The notes below the pieces were generated by a model. That model was given only the letters and a program-made list of their open reading frames with translations, was not told the origin of the DNA and did not search any database. Position numbers and translations under genes: made by a program. Of a DNA stretch of 25,069 nt, positions 16,922 through 25,069 are shown piece after piece (within the stretch, counting starts at the first letter, position 1; each line of letters starts with the position of its first letter). This DNA is from a virus, in IMG/VR virus record IMGVR_UViG_3300025671_000481, positions 1 to 25,069 of that record. One strand, given 5' to 3'.

Positions 16922-19900
16922 ATGCCACAGGAAACTAACCTCAACGTTGCTCCTTATTTTGACGACTTTGATCCACAGAGTAACTATTATAAGGTCCTCT
17001 TTAAGCCTGGATATCCTGTTCAGGCAAGAGAACTAACTACTCTTCAATCAATTCTTCAAAATCAAGTTGAGGATGTTGGTAATCACCTCTTTAAAGAGGG
17101 AGCACAGGTCATTCCTGGTGGCGTAACTTACCTGAATCCATTCTATGCCATTCAAATTGAGTCAGAATTCCTCGGAATTCCTGTTTCGGTCTATCTGGAT
17201 CAGTTAGTTGGCAAAACAATTACTGGTGAAACCTCTGGAATCACCGCAAAAGTGGTCACTTACATCACTGATGAGCAGTCTGAGAGGAGCAATTTCACAC
17301 TTTATGTTGATTATTTTGAGTCGAGCAGCACAGATTTGGCAACTTCGCAGTTTTTGGACAATGAAGTCCTGCTGACAGACGAAAATATTACCTTTAGCAC
17401 CACTTTTATTGCTGCTGGAGAAGGTTTTTCGAGAACAATTGCTACAAATGCTGCTGCAACTGCCTCTGCATTTGCAATCAATGACGGAGTTTACTTCCTG
17501 AGAGGTTATTTTGTTGATGTTTACTCGGATTTGATCATTTTAGATCAATATGGTGATACTCCAAGTTATAGAGTTGGTCTAAATGTCGTAGAATCCATTG
17601 TTTCTTCGGATATTGACCCCTCTCTGAATGATAATGCTCAGGGTTATAACAATTTTGCTGCTCCTGGCGCTGATAGACTGAAAATTACAGCAACTTTATT
17701 CAAAAAAACCATTGATGACCTTAATGATCAGAGTTTTGTCCAACTCGCAGAGGTCAAAAATGGTGTTCTGAGAGATATTGTCACTGCAACTGATTATAAT
17801 TTACTTGGTGACGAACTTGCAAAGAGAACTTTTGATGAATCTGGTCATTATTATATCAAAGAGTTTGTATCCACTGTAAGAGAGAGTCTGAATAACGGTT
17901 TTGGCAATAGAGGTGTCTATAATGCCAATCAAACAACAGATGGTGGACAAACTCCAAATGACAATCTTGCCATTTACAAGATTTCACCTGGTAGAGCATA
18001 TGTAAGAGGATATGAAGTATCCAAAAAGGCATCTACTTTCTTGGATGTTCCAAAACCAAGAACTACAAATCTGATTGAAGGTCAGTCAGTCAATTTTGGT
18101 TTTGGTCCAACATTCTCAGTCAATAGAGTTTTTGGTTCTGCTACAATTGGATTCAATACAACCAACACTTTGAGTCTGAGAGACCAAAGAGTCGGTGGAA
18201 CACAAACTACAAGACCTGGTAATGAAATTGGTGTTGCTAGAATCTATGATTTTGCCCTTGAGTCTGGTTCATATGATACTACAACTCCAGATCTGAATCA
18301 ATGGGACCTTTCTCTCTTTGATGTTCAGACATATTCTGATGTAACTGTCAATGAAGCAGTTACACTTACCACTCCAACCTTTATTCAGGGTCAATCTAGT
18401 GGTGCTAGTGCATTCTTGAGATTTGATGTTAGTGCTGGAACTGCTCTGACTGCATATGATGTTCAAGGTGACTTCTTCATTGGTGAAAGACTTCTCTTCA
18501 ATGGTGTAGATACCAATGCAAGATCAGTTACAAACCTGACAAATAACGAACTGTCTAATGTCAAGTCCGTTTTTGGTATTGTTGGTAGTGGAACAACATT
18601 TAGTGCTGATTTGATCCAGTATCCAGTCAGAACCATTGGTATTGCATCAATTACTGCTGCAAGTGGTGGCATTTCAACAGTATCTTCACCTGGTTTCACA
18701 TTCCCAGGTATCGTAACAACTGGTGGTTTGGTTCAATACTCAATTCCCACAAATAGTATTCCTTCCTTTGGTAGAGTAACAGGAGTCAATAATTCTTCCT
18801 TCACTATTGAGGCGGTTACAACTGTTACTGGTTTCAGAGACGGTGCACTTCCTACCTCTGCAACTGAAGTTACCGATCTTACTACTGTTGAGTCAAAATA
18901 TCAGAGAAATGCTGGAAGTGGCAATGCTTCTTCAAATGCAACTCTGTTTAGCAGATTCCCCAAGAGCAATATTTCCTCTGTAGATCTGAATGGTGCAAGT
19001 ATTGTAGTTAGAAAACAATATAGCACAACTATTACTAATAACTCAACTGCAACTCTCTCTGCAGGCACTGATGAAGTCTTCCTGCCATTTGATGAAGAGA
19101 GATACATTGTTATCAGGTCTGATGGTTCAACAGAAGCACTGACTGCAGATAAGTTTGATTTTACAAGTGGTTCAACTCAACTAACAATTAATGGTCTTGG
19201 TGCCAATGATAGCGGCACTGTTGTAATTGCAACTCTTAGAAAGAGTCAAGTTACTGCAAAGACTAAGAGAAAGTTTGTTGCTAATAGTTTGATCGTTGAT
19301 AAGTCTTCTGTTTCTGCTTCTGGAACAGGATCAACCACTCTGAATGATGGTCTGACATACGGCACATTTGCATTTGGAACAAGAGTTCAGGACCCTGTTA
19401 TCTCGTTGAATGTTCCTGATGTTATCAAGATTCATGGTGTATTTGAGTCTAATGACACAACTACTCCTGTTGCACCATCAATGATTGCAGGATCAATGGA
19501 TGGTCCTACCGCAACAACAAATGACCTTATCATTGGTGAAGAGATTGTTGGCACAATTAGTGGTGCAAGAGCAACATATCTTGTAAGAGTCAATGATACT
19601 AATATCAGATTTACTTATAAGAATAATACGGTTTTCCAAAATGGTGAAGTAATTAACTTTGTTTCTTCTGGTGTAAGTGCTGTTGCTAATAGCATCAATA
19701 TTGGAAGCAAAAATGTTACATCAGACTTTACTCTCTTCAATGGTCAAAAAGATTCAATCTATGACATCTCAAGACTGGTAAGAAAACCAAATTCTTCTGC
19801 ACCTTCTAGAAAACTTGTAGTTTACTTTGATAATGCATACTATGAGTCTTCAGATACTGGAGATATCACACTTGCAAATTCATACACTGACTTCAACTAT

Positions 19901-22900
19901 ACCACAGAGATTGCATCAATCAATGATGTAAGAAACACTGATATTATTGATGGTAGACCAAGAGTTAGTGAGTATAGTGTTACTGCTGGCGCTAGATCGC
20001 CATTTGAGTTTGATGGAAGATCCTTCACTAGTGGTCAACATAGTTCTAAGGAAGTTCTTGCTTCTGATGAGTCTATCACTGTTGGTTACAACTACTATTT
20101 GGCAAGAGCAGATAGAATCTATATTGACAAGAATGGTAACTTCTCCGTCAAGTATGGAACACCTGCCGATGAACCACAACTTCCAGAAGAAGTCAATGGT
20201 GGTCTGAACATTGCCAACGTTTATCTGCCAGCATATCTCTACAAGACCTCTGATGCAAAGGTAGATTTTGTAGAGCACAAGAGATATCAAATGTCCGATA
20301 TCTCCAAACTGGAGCAGAGAATCAAGAACCTTGAGTATTACACTCAACTGAATCAACTTGAGGCAGACACTCTGAACCTGTTTGTATCTGATGCAAATGG
20401 ATTCAACAGATTCAAGTCTGGCGTATTTGTTGACAACTTCTCAACTACTGAACCACAAGATTCTGGTGTTGGTGTTAGAAACAGTATTGATACCAGAAAG
20501 AGAATTCTGAGACCTGCACACTACACAACTGCAGTCAATCTTGAGATTGGTAACACAACCATTGCTGGTATTGGAACCACAACTGCTGCAAATCAGGATT
20601 CTAGATTTGCTGATATTCTTGGAACTAATACTAAGAGAACTGGTCAGGTTGTAACTCTTGACTACACTGAGACTCAGTGGTTAGATCAACCATTTGCTAC
20701 CAGATCTGAGAGCGTAACACCTTATCTGGTTACATTCTACAATGGATCTGTTGCACTGGAACCAACTGTTGATATCTGGATTGATGTCAACAGAATGGAA
20801 GTCAGAGATGTTCTGCAAGAAGGTTCATTCAACGCTGTTGCAGATGCAATGAGAGTTGAAACCATTTCAGAAGTTGATGGTCTGAGACAGGGTGTAAGTC
20901 CTGTTCTTTGGAACTCTTGGGAGACCACTGGTGTTGATGTCAACTTCAGTCTTGGAATGAGCTCAAGTGCTAATGACACCAATGTTAATGTTGGTGTGAA
21001 CGGCAATGTTGGAGTCAACCTCAGTCAGCAAAGAAGAGGAACACAAAATACTGTAACTGAAGTTATTGATACAGAATCTCTGGGTGACAGAATCGTCAAC
21101 AGAAATATCATTCACTTCATGAGGTCGCGTAACATTCAGTTCACCGCAACCAAACTGAAGCCATACACAAGACTCTATACATTCTTTGATAATGTAGATG
21201 TTAACAACTTCTGCCTGACCAAACTGGTAGAAATTGAAATGACTGCTGGCACCTTTACAGTTGGTGAAACAGTTCAGGGCACAATGGGCGATAACACCTC
21301 TCAGATCATTGATAGTGGTGTTCCTTCTATTGCATTCAGAGTTGCATCTGCAAACCACAAGTATGGACCTTATAACAATCCATCTGACACATTTGATTCT
21401 AACCCATACGATAGAAACAATACTCTCCCCGCAACCTATTCTGAGACCTCAACAGTTCTGAACGTTGATACCTTTAGTCTTGCTTCCGAAGAAGCACCTC
21501 AGTTTGCTGGTTATCTGGCAACTGGAATGATTCTCAGAGGTCAGAGCAGTGGAGCACAAGCAACAGTTACTAACGTAAGACTGGTATCTGATAGACTTGG
21601 CACCCTGATTGGTTCATACAGAGTTCCTGATGCAACCAATACTGCAAACCCAACATTTGAGACTGGTAGAACTACATTCAGACTGACTAGCAGCCCAACA
21701 AACTCACAAGTTCAGGGTCAGACAACAACAGAAGCAGAAGAAATCTTCTACTCACAAGGCGATCTTGACAATACTCAAGAAGTTACACTCTCACTGAGAA
21801 ATGCAAGAGTTGAAATTGATGATAGTTTTGTTGAAACCAGAAGCATTGGTGATAGTGCTGGTGCAAGTGCTTCTGCAAGTGTTCAGATTCCTAGACCTGC
21901 TCCCCCAAGAAGAGTTGACCCACTGGCACAAACCTTCCTGGTCGATGATGAGTCTGGCGTATATGTAACCAGTGTTGATGTATACTTCTCTGCTAAGGAT
22001 GATACACTGCCCGTTACAGTTCAACTTCGTGAGACTGATCTTGGAACACCAACTCAGAGAATCCTTGGTTATTCTGAAGTTGATGTAGAACCAGCAAATA
22101 TCACGACTTCTGATGATGCAACAGTTGCAACCAGAATCAACTTTGAATCTCCTGTTTATCTTGCTGGTGGTAGAGAGTATGCACTGGTTCTGTTGTCACA
22201 CTCAACAGAATACAGAGTTTGGATCTCTAGACTTGGTGAGTCTGATGTAAGAACTCTTGCTGCGGAGGCAGGTCAAGTTCTTGTTTCCTCTCAGAATCTG
22301 CTTGGTTCGCTGTTCAAGTCACAGAACGCTGCTGTCTGGACGCCAAGTCAGTATGAGGACCTCAAGTTTACCCTTAACAGAGCAGAGTTTGTTGCAAATG
22401 GTTCTGTTCAGTTCTTCAACCCACAACTCCCAACTGACCTGGAGAGAATCACACCTAATGGTGTCACAATCACTCCAAGAAACATTAGAGTTGGTCTTGG
22501 CACAACTCTTCAGGATGCTGGTCTAGCATTTGGCAACACTATCCTTCAGGAAGGAACAGACGGAACTGGTTCACTGGTAGGTTATGGTGGTTCTGCAACT
22601 GGAACCATGACAATCACCAACGCTGGTATTGGTTTCACACCTGCCTCAGGAACCTTCTCTTACACTGGTGTTGCTCTTACAAGTGTCACTGGTAGTGGTC
22701 TGAATGCTACTGCAAGTATCTTGATTGAGGATGGTGTTGCTATTGGCGCAACAATCACTGAAGGTGGAAAGGGTTATTCTGTCGGTGATGTTCTGACACC
22801 AATCACAGTTGGAACTGAGGGTCTTGGATCTGGAATGAGACTTTCTGTTGCTGGAATCTCTGGCAACAATGAATTGATCATTGAAGAAGTTCAAGGCAGA

Positions 22901-24376
22901 TTTGGTACTTCAGCAGGTCAGTTCCTCAAGTATGTCAACAACAGTGGAGTCACAACAACACTCAATTTTTCTGTTGGGGGTAATGTTGTTCCACAGTCCC
23001 CAATCAGAATTAATTCTGATGGTCTGCATCTTAAGATCTTCCAGAGAAATCATGGCATGTATCAGAATACAAACCTGGTCACTCTGAAGAGCATTCAGTC
23101 AGATCAAACGCCAACCACTCTGAGTTCTCCATACAATAGCAGTGCCACAGGTGATATTTCTATTGCAACAACATCTATCTTCGGAACGTTTGAAAATGTA
23201 AGTGTCGCATCTACAAATCCTGGTTATGCCAAGATTGGTAGTGAGATCATCAGATACACTGGCGTTGGTGCTGGTTCACTTACAGGGATCACAAGAGGCA
23301 TTGATAATACTCTGGTTGAGAATCATACATCTAGTGACCTGGTTTACAAGTATGAACTTGATGGTGTATCACTCAGAAGAATTAACACTGAGCACAATCT
23401 GAATGAAGTAACTGTTTCTAACCCAATCACTCTTGATTCTTATCATGTCAAGATTGATATGTCAGACACTGATAATGGAACAGATAGATCTTCTTCACAG
23501 ACCGCATTCCCAGAACTGCACTTTAACACTGCTAAGACTGCTGGTGGACCAAATGCTAAGGGAACCTACAACCTGCCATTTGATCTGATTATCCCCAATG
23601 TCAGAACCACAACCCCAACAGGCGTAACTCTGAGTGCTTCTGTAAGAACCGTAACTGGTTCAAGCATCAATGGAACAGAAAGTTCCTTCGTTGATAAAGG
23701 TTTCCAATCAGTTGCTCTTAATCAGAAGAACTACTTTGATTCTGCAAGAGTTGTTGCTTCTCAAGTCAATGAGAACAATTATACTACTACACTGCCTGGT
23801 AACAAATCATTTACTATGAATATGAATCTTGCAACTGGTGATTCTAAGTTGAGTCCTGCAATTGATCTGAACAACAGCGCGGTCATCTTTACCTCAAACA
23901 GAACAAACCAACCTGTCACTAACTACGCAACCAACCTGCAAGTTAACACTGTAACAGAAGATCCAAATAGATTTGTCTATGTAACCAAGAATATTATTCT
24001 TGAGAATCCTGCTTCTTCTCTGCAAGTTCTTCTTGATGGATATGTAAGCACATATAATGATGTAAGAGTCTTCTACGCGCTGAATCAAGAAACTGATGTA
24101 GATGAGACAGTATTTGTTCCCTTCCCAGGTTATGCTAACCTTGATGCAAGTGGTCAAGTAATCAACCCTGCAAATAATGATGGTTCACCTGACACCTATG
24201 TCGCAAAGACTGATCAGTATCAACCAGATCCATCATTGAATCTCTTTACTGATTATAAGTTCAGCGCAGAAAAATTGGCACCATTTACATCATTTAGAAT
24301 CAAAATCATTGGAACTTCTACAAACTCTGCAATTGTTCCACAATTCAGAAATCTCAGAGCAATTGCTTTCGCTTGA
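16922..24376 (+). CDS. Large DUF4815-type virion structural protein (2484 residues)
   Basis: A large structural protein, probably part of the outer baseplate or a fibre-attachment component. The N-terminus is the DUF4815 type: VAPYFDDFDPQSNYYKVLF, then PVQARELTTLQSILQNQVED and FKEGAQVIPGG (about residues 9-67). 'G..v.G..SGA.A' modules recur near residues 97, 489, 871, 1445 and 1536, for example TFIQGQSSGASAFLRF and MILRGQSSGAQATV. A helical stretch near 1123-1150 (SKLEQRIKNLEYYTQLNQL) is followed by NGFNRFKSGVFVDNF. NIIHFMRSRNIQFTATKLKP and YTFFDNVDVNNFC lie near 1393-1432. DPLAQTFLVDDESGVYVTSV begins near 1667. GxGY modules lie near 1886-1990 and an 'IGSEIIRY...TRG' module near 2101-2144. 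The C-terminus (FTSFRIKIIGTST, FRNLRAIAFA) resembles that of cyanophage relatives as I recall them. No enzyme motif is seen. It is probably expressed from the gp8 promoter. Confidence 0.87.
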   Translation: MPQETNLNVAPYFDDFDPQSNYYKVLFKPGYPVQARELTTLQSILQNQVEDVGNHLFKEGAQVIPGGVTYLNPFYAIQIESEFLGIPVSVYLDQLVGKTITGETSGITAKVVTYITDEQSERSNFTLYVDYFESSSTDLATSQFLDNEVLLTDENITFSTTFIAAGEGFSRTIATNAAATASAFAINDGVYFLRGYFVDVYSDLIILDQYGDTPSYRVGLNVVESIVSSDIDPSLNDNAQGYNNFAAPGADRLKITATLFKKTIDDLNDQSFVQLAEVKNGVLRDIVTATDYNLLGDELAKRTFDESGHYYIKEFVSTVRESLNNGFGNRGVYNANQTTDGGQTPNDNLAIYKISPGRAYVRGYEVSKKASTFLDVPKPRTTNLIEGQSVNFGFGPTFSVNRVFGSATIGFNTTNTLSLRDQRVGGTQTTRPGNEIGVARIYDFALESGSYDTTTPDLNQWDLSLFDVQTYSDVTVNEAVTLTTPTFIQGQSSGASAFLRFDVSAGTALTAYDVQGDFFIGERLLFNGVDTNARSVTNLTNNELSNVKSVFGIVGSGTTFSADLIQYPVRTIGIASITAASGGISTVSSPGFTFPGIVTTGGLVQYSIPTNSIPSFGRVTGVNNSSFTIEAVTTVTGFRDGALPTSATEVTDLTTVESKYQRNAGSGNASSNATLFSRFPKSNISSVDLNGASIVVRKQYSTTITNNSTATLSAGTDEVFLPFDEERYIVIRSDGSTEALTADKFDFTSGSTQLTINGLGANDSGTVVIATLRKSQVTAKTKRKFVANSLIVDKSSVSASGTGSTTLNDGLTYGTFAFGTRVQDPVISLNVPDVIKIHGVFESNDTTTPVAPSMIAGSMDGPTATTNDLIIGEEIVGTISGARATYLVRVNDTNIRFTYKNNTVFQNGEVINFVSSGVSAVANSINIGSKNVTSDFTLFNGQKDSIYDISRLVRKPNSSAPSRKLVVYFDNAYYESSDTGDITLANSYTDFNYTTEIASINDVRNTDIIDGRPRVSEYSVTAGARSPFEFDGRSFTSGQHSSKEVLASDESITVGYNYYLARADRIYIDKNGNFSVKYGTPADEPQLPEEVNGGLNIANVYLPAYLYKTSDAKVDFVEHKRYQMSDISKLEQRIKNLEYYTQLNQLEADTLNLFVSDANGFNRFKSGVFVDNFSTTEPQDSGVGVRNSIDTRKRILRPAHYTTAVNLEIGNTTIAGIGTTTAANQDSRFADILGTNTKRTGQVVTLDYTETQWLDQPFATRSESVTPYLVTFYNGSVALEPTVDIWIDVNRMEVRDVLQEGSFNAVADAMRVETISEVDGLRQGVSPVLWNSWETTGVDVNFSLGMSSSANDTNVNVGVNGNVGVNLSQQRRGTQNTVTEVIDTESLGDRIVNRNIIHFMRSRNIQFTATKLKPYTRLYTFFDNVDVNNFCLTKLVEIEMTAGTFTVGETVQGTMGDNTSQIIDSGVPSIAFRVASANHKYGPYNNPSDTFDSNPYDRNNTLPATYSETSTVLNVDTFSLASEEAPQFAGYLATGMILRGQSSGAQATVTNVRLVSDRLGTLIGSYRVPDATNTANPTFETGRTTFRLTSSPTNSQVQGQTTTEAEEIFYSQGDLDNTQEVTLSLRNARVEIDDSFVETRSIGDSAGASASASVQIPRPAPPRRVDPLAQTFLVDDESGVYVTSVDVYFSAKDDTLPVTVQLRETDLGTPTQRILGYSEVDVEPANITTSDDATVATRINFESPVYLAGGREYALVLLSHSTEYRVWISRLGESDVRTLAAEAGQVLVSSQNLLGSLFKSQNAAVWTPSQYEDLKFTLNRAEFVANGSVQFFNPQLPTDLERITPNGVTITPRNIRVGLGTTLQDAGLAFGNTILQEGTDGTGSLVGYGGSATGTMTITNAGIGFTPASGTFSYTGVALTSVTGSGLNATASILIEDGVAIGATITEGGKGYSVGDVLTPITVGTEGLGSGMRLSVAGISGNNELIIEEVQGRFGTSAGQFLKYVNNSGVTTTLNFSVGGNVVPQSPIRINSDGLHLKIFQRNHGMYQNTNLVTLKSIQSDQTPTTLSSPYNSSATGDISIATTSIFGTFENVSVASTNPGYAKIGSEIIRYTGVGAGSLTGITRGIDNTLVENHTSSDLVYKYELDGVSLRRINTEHNLNEVTVSNPITLDSYHVKIDMSDTDNGTDRSSSQTAFPELHFNTAKTAGGPNAKGTYNLPFDLIIPNVRTTTPTGVTLSASVRTVTGSSINGTESSFVDKGFQSVALNQKNYFDSARVVASQVNENNYTTTLPGNKSFTMNMNLATGDSKLSPAIDLNNSAVIFTSNRTNQPVTNYATNLQVNTVTEDPNRFVYVTKNIILENPASSLQVLLDGYVSTYNDVRVFYALNQETDVDETVFVPFPGYANLDASGQVINPANNDGSPDTYVAKTDQYQPDPSLNLFTDYKFSAEKLAPFTSFRIKIIGTSTNSAIVPQFRNLRAIAFA

Positions 24377-24377
24377 T

Positions 24378-24599
24378 ATGACTCTTATCCCAGTTAAAGG
24401 AAAGGACGGTTTTTACAGAGATAGCAACACAAATGCTATTGTCAACAAAAACCGTCTTGAGTTTGAATCTTATGTTTCTACCAGAAGCAAAATGAACTCT
24501 GAAAAAGAGAAGATTGAGAATATGGAAATTGAAATGGCAAACATCAAGAGTGATCTTGATGAAATAAAGCAACTGTTACGCAAGGCCCTTCAGAGTTGA
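24378..24599 (+). CDS. Small coiled-coil hypothetical protein, 73 residues
   Basis: ATG 24378 lies one base after the stop of the large structural gene, which fits translational coupling, so it is preferred to the longer frame opening at 24309 that would overlap that gene by 68 bases. The product starts MTLIPVKGKDGFYRDSNTNA and then has a short basic segment. It ends in a long charged heptad helix (about residues 40-72, EKEKIENMEIEMANIKSDL then DEIKQLLRKAL), strongly suggesting a coiled coil. Small proteins of this type (a GFYRD... head plus helical tail) sit beside structural genes in T4-like cyanophages, but I know of no assigned function. Its stop overlaps the promoter of gp13, and its coding sequence contains a strong inverted repeat. 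Confidence 0.78.
   Translation: MTLIPVKGKDGFYRDSNTNAIVNKNRLEFESYVSTRSKMNSEKEKIENMEIEMANIKSDLDEIKQLLRKALQS
24405..24456. repeat. Inverted repeat able to fold as a two-part hairpin
   Basis: GACGGTTTTT at 24405-24414 is the exact reverse complement of AAAAACCGTC at 24447-24456. Inside it, ATAGCA (24421-24426) and TGCTAT (24434-24439) form a second stem closed by a 7-base loop. The structure lies 27 bases inside the 73-residue gene. It is not followed by a run of T, so it is not a typical intrinsic terminator. Confidence 0.65.
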
Positions 24600-24605
24600 T
24601 AAATA
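24598..24605 (+). promoter_or_regulatory. T4-type late promoter for gp13
   Basis: GATAAATA overlaps the TGA stop of the 73-residue gene and ends 22 bases before the ATG at 24628. The predicted transcription start near 24611 would leave a leader of about 17 bases. The motif matches the NATAAATA late consensus. Confidence 0.7.
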
Positions 24606-24627
24606 GAAAAAAAGTTACATCATATAA

Positions 24628-25069
24628 ATGGCGCAGCCTTCTACTAGACAAGAATTAATTGATTATTCCCTGCGACAGTTAGGTGCTCCCGTATTAGAAA
24701 TCAATATTGCTGATGAGCAAATCAGTGACTTGGTTGATGACGCAATTCAGATGTATCAGCAGAGGCATTATGATGGTGTTACTCAGGTATATTTGAAGTA
24801 TGCTATTACTCAAAACGATATTGATAGAGGAAAAGCAAGACCACCTGGTGCTGGTGGTCAGCAGGTAGGTATTGCTTCAACATCTGCCACTACAGATATT
24901 GTTGGAACTGCAACTACTTTCACTTACTACGAAAATAGTAATTATTTGCAAGTTCCTCCTGATATTATTGGCATTAACAAAGTATTTCAGTATGATGATG
25001 CGCAATCAGTAAGCTCATCTAATATGTTTAGTTTCAAGTATCAGTTGTTCTTGAATGATATTTATTATT
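24628..25069 (+). CDS. gp13: Neck protein gp13 (head completion), N-terminal part
   Basis: In T4, gp13 with gp14 forms the neck complex that closes the filled head and receives the tail. The frame starts at ATG 24628 and is open to the window edge, giving 147 residues of a protein that is 309 residues in T4. The N-terminus reads LIDYSLRQLGAPVLEINI, followed by an acidic helix (DEQISDLVDDAIQMYQQRHY). The pattern 'lRqLGaPVl.inv.deQi.d.vddAi...qqrHydG' fits gp13 of cyanophages. A low-complexity link (PPGAGGQQVGIASTSATT) precedes YLQVPPDIIGINKVF. Position after the baseplate genes fits the usual order of gp13 then gp14. A late promoter lies just upstream, and no Shine-Dalgarno sequence is seen. 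The identification rests on the N-terminal pattern and gene order, since the rest is missing. Confidence 0.8.
   Translation, partial: MAQPSTRQELIDYSLRQLGAPVLEINIADEQISDLVDDAIQMYQQRHYDGVTQVYLKYAITQNDIDRGKARPPGAGGQQVGIASTSATTDIVGTATTFTYYENSNYLQVPPDIIGINKVFQYDDAQSVSSSNMFSFKYQLFLNDIYY

Noticed and set aside
19916-20356. Open frame of 146 codons on the minus strand
   Set aside because: It is antisense to the conserved helical and FKSGVFVDNF region of the 2484-residue protein. It has no start signal or family resemblance.
24309-24377. Longer form of the 73-residue protein starting at 24309
   Set aside because: The extra 23 residues would overlap the conserved C-terminus of the large structural gene in another frame. 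ATG 24378, one base after that stop, is the natural coupled start.
24405-24456. Intrinsic transcription terminator
   Set aside because: The stem is good but no T-run follows on either strand, and it lies inside a coding sequence.
1-25069. CRISPR array, tRNA, insertion sequence or defence/anti-defence cassette
   Set aside because: There are no regularly spaced identical repeats, no recognisable cloverleaf and no transposase or nuclease motif. The coding repeats are diverged protein modules in frame.

Overview
The window is a block of late structural genes from a T4-like myovirus, most likely a marine cyanophage (Synechococcus/Prochlorococcus type). The evidence is recognisable T4-type baseplate wedge proteins (gp25, gp6, gp8) and a neck protein (gp13), interleaved with very long structural proteins of the cyanomyovirus kind. 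The DNA is AT-rich, T4-type late promoter octamers (NATAAATA) precede several genes, and every gene reads on the + strand with almost no intergenic DNA. I see no RNA gene, CRISPR array, insertion sequence, integrase or host metabolic gene.

Layout: 1-117 is the 3' end of an unidentified gene. At 110-364 is a small acidic unknown protein overlapping it by 8 bases. A late promoter at 368-375 precedes gp25 (401-802), which abuts gp6 (803-2848). Then comes a giant 4006-residue modular structural protein (2863-14883), which fills almost half the window. A promoter-like CTAAATA at 14887-14893 precedes a 138-residue protein (14914-15330) whose N-terminal motif also occurs in phage fibre-type proteins. 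A late promoter at 15329-15336 precedes gp8 (15356-16915), followed by a 2484-residue DUF4815-type structural protein (16922-24376) and a small coiled-coil protein (24378-24599). A late promoter at 24598-24605 precedes gp13, which runs off the right edge. No stretch over 40 bases lies outside a gene.

How the genes work together: gp25, gp6 and gp8 would build the baseplate wedge, with gp6 and gp25 in the inner ring that joins the wedges and contacts the sheath. The two giant proteins and the 138-residue protein are probably peripheral baseplate or fibre-attachment components; this is inferred from position and family. gp13 belongs to the head-completion/neck complex at the other end of the tail. 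All would be made late in infection.

The most unusual content is the internal architecture of the 4006-residue protein. It is built from at least five kinds of diverged repeat, some shared with gp8 and the 2484-residue protein, plus a YHYH-like domain. I did not find a new defence, mobile or regulatory system; the window is a coherent virion-assembly region.
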